A DNA stretch of 7,766 nt from Deltaproteobacteria bacterium. GTDB lineage: Bacteria; Desulfobacterota; Binatia; DP-6. The DNA lies in contig VBLA01000143.1 in the NCBI GenBank assembly GCA_005879245.1, positions 1 to 7,766 of the forward strand. The letters are read 5' to 3'. Below are positions 1 through 7,766 of the stretch, piece after piece. The notes below the pieces were generated by a model. It was not told the DNA's origin and did no database searches. It worked only from the letters and a program-made list of their open reading frames with translations. The first letter of the stretch is position 1, and each line of letters begins with the position of its first letter. Made by a program: the position numbers and the translations under genes.

Positions 1-3000
1 CGCTTCCCCCTGGCCGGCGGGGAGCGCCGGCCCCTGGAGGAACGGCATGACCTCGTCGAGTAGGCCAAGGTCGTCCGTCACGTCGAGGTAGTGGATGGTC
101 GCGTAGGGCAGCCACACGAGGTCGTCGGAGATGCGGGTCCGCGTGCCGCGGCCGGACGGCGGATGCCACCAGTGCTGCACGTCTCCCTCGACGAACTGGC
201 GGCTGGCGGCGCGCAGCAGGTGCTCGCGTGCCACCTCGCGCTTCGAGACCGCAAGCGCCATGACGTCCTGGAGCTGATCGCGGAACCCGTAGGCGCCGCC
301 GGCCTGGTAGAACGCCGAACGCGCCCAGACGCGGCAGGCAAGTGTCTGGTAGAGGAGCCAGCGGTTGAGGAGCACGTCCATCGACCGGTCGGGGGTCTTC
401 ACCTGCACGGCGCCGAGGATGTCGTCCCAGCGCGTCGTGACGGCGTGCAGCATGGCGTCGAGGTCGGCCGCTCGGTAGCGGGTGACGAGAGCGCGCGCCT
501 CCTCGGCGGTGGCCGCCTGTCCGAGGAGGAAGACGACGGTCGCCCGGCCCCCGGGGCGCAACTCGACCGTCCCCTGGAGCGCGCCGCACGGGTCGAGCCC
601 GGCCCCGACCCTGCCGGAGAACGTGGCGCCGCGCTCGAGCGCAGCGGGGCGATCGAGCGTGCCGTTGCGGCCAAGGAACTCGGTTCGGTCGCCGGTCCAG
701 GCCGATTGCCGCCCACCGAGGTCGGCGAACGCTACCCGGCCCGCGAACTCGCCGTTCCAGGGGTTTCGCGCCAGCAGGGCGCCACTGCCCGCGTCGATCT
801 CGGTGACCACGTACGGCGACGAAACACTGCGGGAGGCGCCCAGCACCCACTCGACGTACGCCGTGACCGAGAGGCGCCGGGCGCGGCCGGAGCGGTTCTC
901 GACCACGAGGCGCAGGATCTTGACCGGGTCGTCGGGCGGGACGAACTGGAGCAGGTCGAGCGCGATCCCGTGCGAGGTGTGCTCGAAGCGGCTGTAGCCT
1001 TGGCCGTGACGGACGACGTACGGCCACGCCTCCTCGCGGATCGGGAGGACCGTCGGGCCCCACAGCTCGCCGCTTTCCTCATCGCGGACGTAAAGGGTCT
1101 CGCCCGGGGGATCGCAGACGGGATCGTTCGACCACGGCGTGAGCTGGTTTTCGCGGCTGTTGACCGACCAGGTGTAGCCGCCGCCCGACTCGGAGACCTG
1201 GAAGCCGAAGCTCGGATTCGCTACCACGTTGACCCATGGCGCCGGTGTCCACTGGCCCTCGCTCAGGACCGTGACGTATTCCCGGCCGTCGGCCGCGAAG
1301 CCTCCGAGCCCGTTGAAGAACTCGAGGTCCGGCCGCGGCGGTAGCGCCTCTGCGGCAGGGCGGGTTTCGGCGCGCCGCACGGCCGGCACCGACGGCGCGG
1401 CCTCTGCGCGCTCCACACGGGTCACCTGCTCGGCGAGCGTGCCGTGCCGACTGAGGAGCACGGCGCGCGCCGCGGTCTGCAGCAGAATCCGATCGCTGGG
1501 CGAGAGCCGGTCCCCGCGCAGGATGAAGACCCCCCCGTGCGGCTGGTGTCCCTCGCTCCCGAGCTTCGACTGGCTCGCCCGGACGAGGGCCTCCAACGCC
1601 GCCTGGAGCTCCTGGGCATAGGAGGCGCCTTGCTCGTTCACGATCACGAGGTCGACGGCGAGCTGCTTCAGCCCCCAGTACTCGTGCGCGCGCAGGAGTT
1701 GCCGGACGATCTCCTGGTCCTCGGCGTGGTCGATTCGCACCAGCACGATCGGCACGTCGCCAGAGATCCCGTGCGGCCAGAGAGCGGACGGACCGCCGCT
1801 CGCGCGTCGCAGCACCTCGGGCGAGGGCCGCAGTGACGGGTCCGCATAGAGGATGCGGTTGCCGAGGCGCTGGAAGAGGTGGCCCTCGTCGCGCTCGATG
1901 CCGAGGTGACGGAGCTGGACCTGGGCCTGGGTGTGGGCGAGCGTGACCACGCGCTCGAAGGTCGCCGGATCGCGGTACTTGTCGGCGAGGTCGACGACGG
2001 CCTCCCGCGAGGCGGCCACCACGGTGGAGAACGTGATGCGCGCGCTGGCGCCGGCGGCGAGCCGGATGCGCGGCCGCAGGCTGAAGATCGGGTCGAGCAC
2101 GGGGCCCGCCGTGTTGGAGAGCGGGCGGCCGTCGATCACCGATATCGGCGTGCGGACGGTGCCCCCGCGGCCGAGGAACCGCGCCCGATCGGTCTCATAC
2201 TGGATGCCGCCCACCCTGTGTTCGTCGACCGCCACGACGTGCGCGGCCCAGACCGGCGGATTCTCGGGGGACCGCGGGCGGCGGGTTGCCAGCAGGGTGT
2301 TCAGTGCCGGGTCGGCTTCCGTGTGTACGAAGAGGTTAGAGAACACGGGATGGGCCGCGTCGGACGCCGGCGGCGCGAGCACGACCTCGGCGTACGAGGT
2401 GAGCTCGATCTGGCGGATCCGCCCGCCGAGGTTCGTGATGGTCACCCGACGCACCTCGGCGTCGTCCTCGGGCGACACTACCACCTCGAGCGTCGTCGCG
2501 ATCGCGCCGTCGCGCCGTCGGATCTCGGCGCGGTCCTCGGAGAAGACGGCCTCGTAAGCGTCCGCCTCGACGCCGCTCGGCTGGTGGGCCGCTGACCAAA
2601 CCTCGCCGCCGTCCGCATCGCGAAGGAAGACGTACTGGCCGTACGCGTCGCAGGTAACGTCCTCGCGCCAGCGCGTGACCGCGAGCTCGCGCCAGCGGCT
2701 GTAGCCCGACCCTGCCGCTGTGATCATCACCGCATAGTGCCCGTTCGATAGAAGATGCGTCCGCGGCACCGAATCGTGCGGCGAGGTGAAGCGCCGCACC
2801 ACCGGCCCGACGAGGTCGCGGACGTGGGCCGCCGTCTTGACCTCCTCGGCCCGTGGCCGGGCGACCGCGATGTCCCGCGGTGCCCGCTCCTGGAGCAGCA
2901 GGTCGGCGGCTTTCACGATGGGCTCAGCGTGAAAGCGCGCCCGCATGGCGCCGTCGTGCAGCACGTTCGCTATCGCGACCAGGGTCATGCCCTGGTGGTG

Positions 3001-3750
3001 CGCCATGTAGGCGCGCACGAGGCCGGCGGCTTCGCCTTCCGGCAGACGGGTGGCCGTGTAGTCGAGCGCCTCGTAGAATCCGTAGGCCCCGCAGGCGCCG
3101 AGGGTGGCGAGCCTCTCGAGGTTCTCGGCCGCGGGGCCGGGATCGATCATCGCCGCCAGGGCGGTCGCGTAGGGCGCGATCACGAGGTCCTCGCTGAGGC
3201 CGCGCTTGAGCCCCAGGCCCGGAACACCGAAGTTCGAGTACTGATATGTCAGCTCGAGGTCCCGCGCATTGAAGGCGGACTCGGAGACGCCCCAGGGCAC
3301 ACCGCGCGTCGCGCCATAGCGGACCTGGCGGCGGACGACGAGGCGATAGGTCTGCTCGAGGAGGCTCCCGGGCGGCGACCGCATGACGAGCGCAGGCATC
3401 AGGTACTCGAACATCGAGCCCGACCAGGAGACGAGCGCCGAGCCCCGCTCAACGGGCGTCATGGCGCGCCCGAGCTGGAACCAGTTGGAGGCCGGGACGT
3501 CACCCTTGGCAATGGCGACGAAGCTGGCCAGACGCGCCTCCGAGGCGAGAAGGTCATAGCAGTTCGGGTCTGGATCGCCCTCGGGCACGCGATAGCCGAT
3601 CGCGAGAAGGTTGCGCGTGGGATCGAGGAGAAAGCCGAACTTCATAGCCTCGAAGAGCTCGCGCGCGAGCCGGGCGAGGGCGAGCAGGCGACGGACGAGC
3701 GTGCCGCAGGCATCGGCCGCGCGCTCGAGGCCCTCGGCGAGCGCGCGCCC
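1..3750 (-). CDS. ndvB: Cyclic beta-1,2-glucan synthase, C-terminal part (rest of cyclization domain plus GH94 modules); 3' end beyond window
   Basis: Same gene as the preceding part, continued in the frame whose codons occupy 1-3, 4-6 and so on. I read it codon by codon from 3750 to 1 and found no stop. It opens with the rest of the PF10091/GH189-type domain: YDLLASEARLASFVAIAKGD, SWSGSMFEYLMP (3429-3394), YQYSNFGVPGLGLKRGL (3246-3196), GFYEALDYT, and MAHHQGMTL (3006-2980). A first GH94-type beta-sandwich starts near 2800 (RFTSPH, LLSNGHY), followed by a helical region to about 1400 (LWPHGISGDVPIVLVRI). A second beta-sandwich starts near 1320 (FFNGLGGF). The GH94 catalytic barrel begins near 400, with GGAYGFRDQLQD (300-265) and ISDDLVWLP (132-106), a region expected to carry the general-acid Asp of GH94 phosphorylases. 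In the family the GH94 part limits chain length by phosphorolysis. The nearest conventional start in this frame is a GTG at 3774-3772 with no visible ribosome binding site, so separate translation is doubtful. About 300 or more C-terminal residues should lie outside the window, judged from the roughly 2,800-residue family length. Confidence 0.93.
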
Positions 3751-6700
3751 AGGGCAGCAGAGTGTCCATGTCACGCGCGTGACTCTGCACGGTGGCGGCG
3801 ACGGCCCGAGACCACGCGAGCAGCTCCGCCGCGGCCCCGTCGCCGCGCTCGGCGTACAGTGTCCCCGCCACGTCGACCAGGGTGTGGGCCAAGCCATCCA
3901 GCTGGCCGAGGCAGCGCGCCCAGGCGGCAGGCGTGTTCGGCGCCGCACCGAGGGCGATCGCCAGGGCCTCGACGGCGTCGGCGAGCTGCCGGCGGGTGAC
4001 GGTCTGCGTGCGCCGATTGTCCGGGAGCGCCGCGGCGGACTCACGCACGAGCCCGAGAGTGTCGTCGACGCCCGCCAGCGCGCTCGGACCGAGTAGCGGG
4101 CGCTCGGTCAGCTCCCGACACGCCTGCGCGAGGGTGAGGAGGTGACCGGCGAGATTCCCGCTGTCGACGGACGAGACATACGGCGGCTCGAGCGGACGCA
4201 GCGTGCGGGTCTCGTACCAGTTGTAGTAGTGCCCATGAAACCGCTCCATTTTCGTGAGGGTTTCGAAGGTCGCCTCGAGGCGCTCGACGGTGTCGAGGAG
4301 GCCGAGCCACGCGAAGTCACGGGCGGCGATCGTGGAGAGAAGATACAGGCCGATGTTGGTGGGCGAGGTCCGGTGGGCAACCACCGGCTTCGGGTCTTCC
4401 TGAAAGTTGTCGGGCGGCAACGCGTGGTCCTCCGGCCCGACGAAGCTCTCGAAGAAGCGCCACGTGCGCCGAGCGGTGAGACGGAGGAGACGCTCCTGGC
4501 GCGGCGACAGCGGCTCGTTCCCCGTTGCTCGGGGTGGCAGGCTGATGCGCTGGGCCACGAGCGGTGAGAGAACCCAGAGGACGAGGAACGGCACCGCCAC
4601 CGGCCAGGTCGCCGGCCGGACGACGGCGACGAGCGCGGCGGCCCCGAGCGCGAGCCCCACGGCCGCGGCCATCCGACGGTAGAAGTCGGCCAGCTCGAGG
4701 CCGAGGCCGGACTTCGCCTGCGCGGCGGTCACCCACTCCAGAAGTCGCTGGCGCGTTCCATAGAGGCGTACCAGGGTGCGGACGATCGCATCCGCCATCA
4801 CGCACGCCTGATGGGCCAGCAGGGTCACCGTGAGCGTCACCTGCGCGAGACCCATCGCCAGGTCGGCGGCTATCCCGCCCACGTGGCTCCGCTTCGAGAT
4901 GCCCCGCCGGCGCGGCACGAGCCGGGTGAGGACGGGCACGAGCGCCGGGAGGGTGATCACGACAAGGATGAACGTCGTCCACATCGCCGCCAGTGATGTG
5001 AGCGTCCAGGCCGCTAGGAGCGTGAGGACGGCGGAGGGCGCCGAGAGCGTCCGCCGGAGGTTATCGATCATCTTCCACCGGCCGAGAAAGGGCACGCCAG
5101 CGGCACGCCGCCCGACGATCCACGGGAGGAGCTGCCAGTCGCCGCGCGCCCAGCGGTGCTGGCGGAGCGACGCCACCAGGTAGTGGGTCGGGAACTCCTC
5201 GAAGAAGGCGATGTCAGTCACCAGCCCCGCACGCGCGAACACCCCCTCGAAGAGATCATGGCTCAGGAGGGCATTCTCGGGCACACGGCCGGCGAGCGCC
5301 GCCTCGAACGCATCCAGGTCATAGATGCCTTTGCCGGTGTAGGACCCCTCGCCGAAGAGATCCTGGTAGACGTCCGAGACCGCCGAGGCATAGGGGTCGA
5401 TCCCGCACGGGCCGGCTGATATCCACTGGTACACCGAGCCCTTCCGGTCGGGGGGCAACGTCGGCGTCACGCGCGGCTGAAGCACCCCATAGCCCTCGAC
5501 TACGCGCCCCGCGCGCGGGTCGAACCGTGCCCGGTTCAAGGGCTGGGCCATGGTGCCGATCAGCGCCCGCGCGGCACCCACGGGGAGCCGGGTGTCGGCA
5601 TCGAGCGTGATGACGTAGCGGACCCCGGACGGCGGGGCCGTCGGCCGGCCGCCCATTACCACGAAGGCGGTGTCCGTTGCCCCACGCAGCAGGCGGTTGA
5701 GCTCATGCAGCTTTCCGCGCTTGCGCTCCCACCCGATCCACCCTCCCTGGCGCTCGTTCCAGCGCCGGGCGCGATGGAAGAGGAAGAAGCGCTCCCCGTC
5801 GTCGGACGCGGGGCCATGCCGCGCGTTCAGGCCCGCGATCCCCTCGGCCGCCGCCGCGATGAGCCGCTCGTCGTCCGGCCTCGTCTCGGCCTGGCCGTCG
5901 GTCCAGTCCGATAGAAGAGCGAAGCGAAGCTCGCCATCGGGGTTGGCGAGGTAGTGCACCTCGAGCTGGGCGATCAGCTCCTCGACATGGGCCTCGCTGG
6001 TGAGGAGCGCGGGCATCACTACCAGCGTCCGCAGCTCGGCCGGCACCCCGTCGCGCAGCTCGAGCTTCGGCAGAGGCCGAGGGCCGATCCGCTCGACGAC
6101 CCCGAGGTTCGTGAGCGCGATGGCGAGGTCGGTGGCCGGCACGAGGGCAAGCAGGGCGAAGAGGAGGAGCCCGGCAGGGCCCACGCCGGCGTGCCCGGCG
6201 AGGATCAGGGGCGGGGCGAGGACGAGCGCGGTCAGGAGCGCGACCGTCCCCAGGTAAGCCGGCATGGCGGCGGCGAGGTAAGCGCGGGTCAACCACCGCG
6301 CCGGGCGGACGCGAAAGCCGAGCTCGTGCTCGAGCGCCGCGCGTCCTTGCGCGAGCAGGTGAAATCCGGGGTCACGCCGGCGCTCGTGCCCGGGATGGTT
6401 CGTCGCGGCAGCCTCCTTCGTGCGCGCCACCACCCGGCGGGCCACCTCGACCTCCGAGCAGCGGGAGCCCCGCGATAGGTCCTCGATCGCGTGGCGGTAG
6501 CGGTCGCGGGTCGGGAAGTCCAACGCCGCGAAGTCCGTGTCGGCGCGGAGTACCTCGTCGGCCGGGCTCAGGCTCTCGAAGAACTCCCTCCAGTCGAAAT
6601 TCGACATCAGGCGCATGCTCGTGATGATGTTGCGGACGGTCACGTTCATGGCCCCCTGCCGGTGGTGCTCGAGGCGCACGATCTCTTCCGTCGTCGTGCC

Positions 6701-7222
6701 CTGGGCCGCGAACCGCTCCTCGAGCCAGCGCAGCGCCGGCACGACGTCCGGATCCTGCTCGCGCAGGCGCTGGACGAGCTGCACGGCGAAGGCCGTGGGC
6801 AGCCTGCCCTTCTCGATACGCGCCAGCGCCGCTGTCGCATCCGCCGGCGTTCGTCCGCCGAGGCCGAGCAGCCGGTCGGCGAGCCCGTCGGCCTCTTGAC
6901 GCGCCGTCCGGTCCCGCACGATCCGCTCCGCGAGCCGCCGGAGGTTCTCGACTAGCAGGATGCGCAGCGTGATGGGGACTGCCCACAGCTCGCCGATCAT
7001 GAGCGGCTGCACGTGCTGGTAGGCGCGCACGAAGCGCCGCAGGGCCTCGGGCTCGAAGCGGCTGTCGGTGTGCGCCACGAACGCCCAGGCGACGCCGAAG
7101 ACCCGCGGGTAACCCTCCAGGAACCCGGCCGCAAGCTTGGGCAGCTCGCGGTAGAAGCGGCGCGGCAGGTCCTCGCGGATCTGGCGGAGCTGGTCGTCCA
7201 CGATGTGGAAGTTGTCGACCAA
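3554..7222 (-). CDS. ndvB: Cyclic beta-1,2-glucan synthase, N-terminal part (GT84 transferase, membrane segments, start of cyclization domain); frameshifted
   Basis: Inner-membrane enzyme that builds beta-1,2-glucan from UDP-glucose. Residues are numbered from the TTG at 7222. A soluble N-terminal domain (1-310) is followed by two membrane segments (about 315-373). The GT84 domain has DAD at 541-543, HDLFEG with D656, EEF at 675-676 and RQHRW at 687-691, which fit the D, DxD, E/D, (Q/R)xxRW set of processive GT-A transferases. More membrane segments lie at about 726-769, 784-816 and 851-891. From about 895 the glucoamylase-like (PF10091, GH189-type) cyclization domain begins, with TSPTNIGLYLLS and HGHYYNWY motifs. 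Family-like sequence stops near residue 1158 (position 3750). The last 65 or so residues, to the TGA at 3554-3556, are Arg/Pro/Ala-rich and out of frame. The TTG at 7222 lies inside the conserved AAEWLVDNFHIV block, so it is unlikely to be the true start. Family assignment is very secure; the end points are not biological. Confidence 0.93.
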   Translation of the reverse strand: MVDNFHIVDDQLRQIREDLPRRFYRELPKLAAGFLEGYPRVFGVAWAFVAHTDSRFEPEALRRFVRAYQHVQPLMIGELWAVPITLRILLVENLRRLAERIVRDRTARQEADGLADRLLGLGGRTPADATAALARIEKGRLPTAFAVQLVQRLREQDPDVVPALRWLEERFAAQGTTTEEIVRLEHHRQGAMNVTVRNIITSMRLMSNFDWREFFESLSPADEVLRADTDFAALDFPTRDRYRHAIEDLSRGSRCSEVEVARRVVARTKEAAATNHPGHERRRDPGFHLLAQGRAALEHELGFRVRPARWLTRAYLAAAMPAYLGTVALLTALVLAPPLILAGHAGVGPAGLLLFALLALVPATDLAIALTNLGVVERIGPRPLPKLELRDGVPAELRTLVVMPALLTSEAHVEELIAQLEVHYLANPDGELRFALLSDWTDGQAETRPDDERLIAAAAEGIAGLNARHGPASDDGERFFLFHRARRWNERQGGWIGWERKRGKLHELNRLLRGATDTAFVVMGGRPTAPPSGVRYVITLDADTRLPVGAARALIGTMAQPLNRARFDPRAGRVVEGYGVLQPRVTPTLPPDRKGSVYQWISAGPCGIDPYASAVSDVYQDLFGEGSYTGKGIYDLDAFEAALAGRVPENALLSHDLFEGVFARAGLVTDIAFFEEFPTHYLVASLRQHRWARGDWQLLPWIVGRRAAGVPFLGRWKMIDNLRRTLSAPSAVLTLLAAWTLTSLAAMWTTFILVVITLPALVPVLTRLVPRRRGISKRSHVGGIAADLAMGLAQVTLTVTLLAHQACVMADAIVRTLVRLYGTRQRLLEWVTAAQAKSGLGLELADFYRRMAAAVGLALGAAALVAVVRPATWPVAVPFLVLWVLSPLVAQRISLPPRATGNEPLSPRQERLLRLTARRTWRFFESFVGPEDHALPPDNFQEDPKPVVAHRTSPTNIGLYLLSTIAARDFAWLGLLDTVERLEATFETLTKMERFHGHYYNWYETRTLRPLEPPYVSSVDSGNLAGHLLTLAQACRELTERPLLGPSALAGVDDTLGLVRESAAALPDNRRTQTVTRRQLADAVEALAIALGAAPNTPAAWARCLGQLDGLAHTLVDVAGTLYAERGDGAAAELLAWSRAVAATVQSHARDMDTLLPWARARRGPRARGRCLRHARPSPARPRPARARALRGYEVRLSPRSHAQPSRDRLSRARGRSRPELL
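3738..3752 (-). other. Frameshift site within the glucan synthase gene
   Basis: On the coding strand the sequence around LLPWARA enters an alternating GC tract (plus-strand gcgcgcgccc at 3741-3750). Upstream of it the family-like protein is in one frame (...QSHARDMDTLLPWARA). Downstream it is in the frame one base later (RALAEGLERAADACGTLV). The change equals one extra base or a missing two-base GC unit; restoring one GC gives PWARALAEGLERA. Both frames are unambiguous on their own sides, so the shift is certain to within about 15 bases. Its cause (assembly error, real mutation or recoding) cannot be told from the sequence. It falls inside the cyclization domain, not between domains. Confidence 0.9.
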
Positions 7223-7498
7223 CCACTCTGCCGCCGCGGTGATCGCGCGCTCCTCGCGGATCGCTTCCGCGAGGGCGCGGTAGGAAGCGAGGAGAGCACG
7301 GCCGTTGTCGACGAGCCGCGGCAGCAGGCGCCACCCGCGGCGCGGGTCGTCCGTTACGCGCTGCGCGGCCGCGAGGCTCTCGGCGTGTTGCTCGAGTCGC
7401 TCAACGCTGAAGAGCTCAGTGCGGATGGGCTCTTCGGGGTCCGGGAGGGGATCGACCCAGGGGCGGAGGTTGCCGACAAAGCGTAGGATCCGGGGCTT
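7223..7498 (-). other. ndvB: In-frame N-terminal coding extension of the glucan synthase, without a visible start codon
   Basis: Reading the frame of the N-terminal part upstream of its TTG gives 92 further codons, bounded by a TAG at 7501-7499. From about 7430 they look like the usual N-terminus of this family: PIRTELFSVERLEQHAESLA, then an RLLPRLVDN and LLASYRALAEAIREERAIT stretch running straight into AAEWLVDNFHIV at the TTG. The protein therefore very probably starts upstream of 7222. I checked every codon between 7498 and 7225 and found no ATG, GTG or TTG. The start must therefore be a rare codon (ATC or CTG), or lie in another frame joined by an undetected indel between about 7430 and 7510. 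The GTG at 7506-7504 in a neighbouring frame is one candidate, but no Shine-Dalgarno sequence precedes it. Confidence 0.75.
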
Positions 7499-7501
7499 CT
7501 A

Positions 7502-7766
7502 GCACGGGGGCACGGGGTGAGCGATCTTGTTCGTGCGCGCTCAGCACGCGTGCCGGTGGACGCCGCCGGAGGTATTTCCCGCGACGGGAAGCCTCCTGAC
7601 ATCCGGCGATCCCGCTCTTCTCGAGCGCACGGCTGTCAAGCTGTGCGAACGGGTGTACCGCATCCGTTTCTTGGGCACAGAGGCCGTCAAATGCGGATCC
7701 CGCCGAATCGGCCCGGATCGCGACGCACGTAGAGCCCCGTTTAGGAGAGAGTGGAGGCGGGGGGAA
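7502..7766. other. Upstream intergenic region, no supported gene
   Basis: I see no convincing coding region here on either strand. A small plus-strand open frame from a GTG at 7517 to 7732 is Arg/Pro/Ser-rich and has no recognisable motif. On the minus strand a perfect TTGACA lies at 7639-7634, and TTGACG at 7690-7685. Neither has a recognisable TATAAT-like element 16-18 bases downstream, so no promoter is called. A short direct repeat (cacggggg then cacgggg) occupies 7503-7517. The last 20 or so bases are purine-rich on the plus strand and could precede a rightward gene outside the window. Confidence 0.4.
7568..7596. promoter_or_regulatory. Hairpin in the region upstream of the glucan synthase gene
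   Basis: An inverted repeat pairs ggagg (7568-7572) with cctcc (7592-7596) and ttcccg (7576-7581) with cgggaa (7585-7590). The loop is three bases, and a small internal loop (three bases against one) separates the two stems, giving 11 base pairs in all. It has no T-run on either side, so it does not look like an intrinsic terminator. It lies about 70-100 bases before the first possible glucan synthase codons and could be a leader structure or an operator. In this GC-rich background it could also be chance. Confidence 0.3.

Noticed and set aside
91..1344. Long plus-strand open frame of about 417 codons, and further ones in the same frame at 1444-1836, 1879-2595 and 2755-3999
   Set aside because: They are codon-aligned antisense to the conserved glucan synthase frame. 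High G+C at third positions removes stops on the opposite strand. Their translations are Arg/Gly/Ala/Glu-rich with no recognisable motif, whereas the minus strand gives unmistakable family sequence throughout.
1..3774. The two parts as a natural gene fission into two separate proteins
   Set aside because: The break falls inside the cyclization domain, not at a domain boundary. The downstream part has no convincing start (a GTG at 3774 without a ribosome binding site), and the upstream part ends in about 65 residues of out-of-frame sequence.
6372..7334. Minus-strand open frame of about 320 codons in a different frame from the glucan synthase
   Set aside because: It lies wholly over the conserved N-terminal coding region, is dominated by Arg, Pro, Ala and Gly, and shows no domain features. 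It is an overlapping shadow.
7354..7602. Minus-strand ATG open frame (82 codons) that could supply a start for the glucan synthase by frameshifting
   Set aside because: Its translation is Ser/Pro/Arg-rich, does not resemble the family N-terminus, and overlaps the conserved stretch in the wrong frame. It could only contribute a start if an indel were shown near 7430-7510.
7634..7690. TTGACA (7639-7634) and TTGACG (7690-7685) on the minus strand as possible -35 elements
   Set aside because: No acceptable -10 element lies at the right spacing from either, and the transcript start is unknown. Six-base matches alone do not support a promoter.
7517..7732. Small plus-strand open frame starting at GTG
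   Set aside because: It has biased composition, no good ribosome binding site and no recognisable domain. It is most likely a chance open frame in GC-rich sequence.

Overview
The window is almost entirely one very large minus-strand gene for a cyclic beta-1,2-glucan synthase of the NdvB/ChvB/Cgs family. It is read from about position 7498 down past position 1, so its 3' end lies outside the window. G+C is very high, by eye well above 60%, with G/C-ending codons throughout. This suits a high-GC soil or groundwater bacterium, such as a proteobacterium or a Methylomirabilota/Rokubacteria-type lineage. Nothing here fixes the taxon, and the fragmented state of the gene would also fit a metagenomic or draft assembly.

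Layout, in the direction of the gene. 7502-7766 is a non-coding upstream region with one good hairpin (7568-7596) and no supported gene. 7498-7223 encodes family-like N-terminal sequence but contains no ATG, GTG or TTG in frame. 7222-3554 is an open frame from a TTG start. It encodes the N-terminal domain, a membrane-embedded GT84 glycosyltransferase with DAD, HDL.EG, EEF and RxxRW motifs, further membrane segments, and the first half of the glucoamylase-like cyclization domain (PF10091/GH189-like). Near 3741-3752, in a GC-repeat tract, the homologous reading shifts by one base. From about 3750 to 1 the other frame continues without a stop through the rest of the cyclization domain, a first GH94-type beta-sandwich and helical region, a second GH94 beta-sandwich, and the start of the GH94 catalytic barrel.

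In the characterised family these parts work in one inner-membrane polypeptide. The GT84 part starts and extends a protein-linked beta-1,2-glucan from UDP-glucose. The GH94 part trims the chain by phosphorolysis to set its length, and the middle domain releases it as a ring. Cyclic glucans are exported to the periplasm and serve in osmoadaptation and host or surface interaction.

There is no sign of a new system, mobile element, CRISPR array or RNA gene. The points worth a second look are the frameshift, the missing start codon, and the upstream hairpin. The many other long open frames, on both strands, are GC-rich shadows of this gene.
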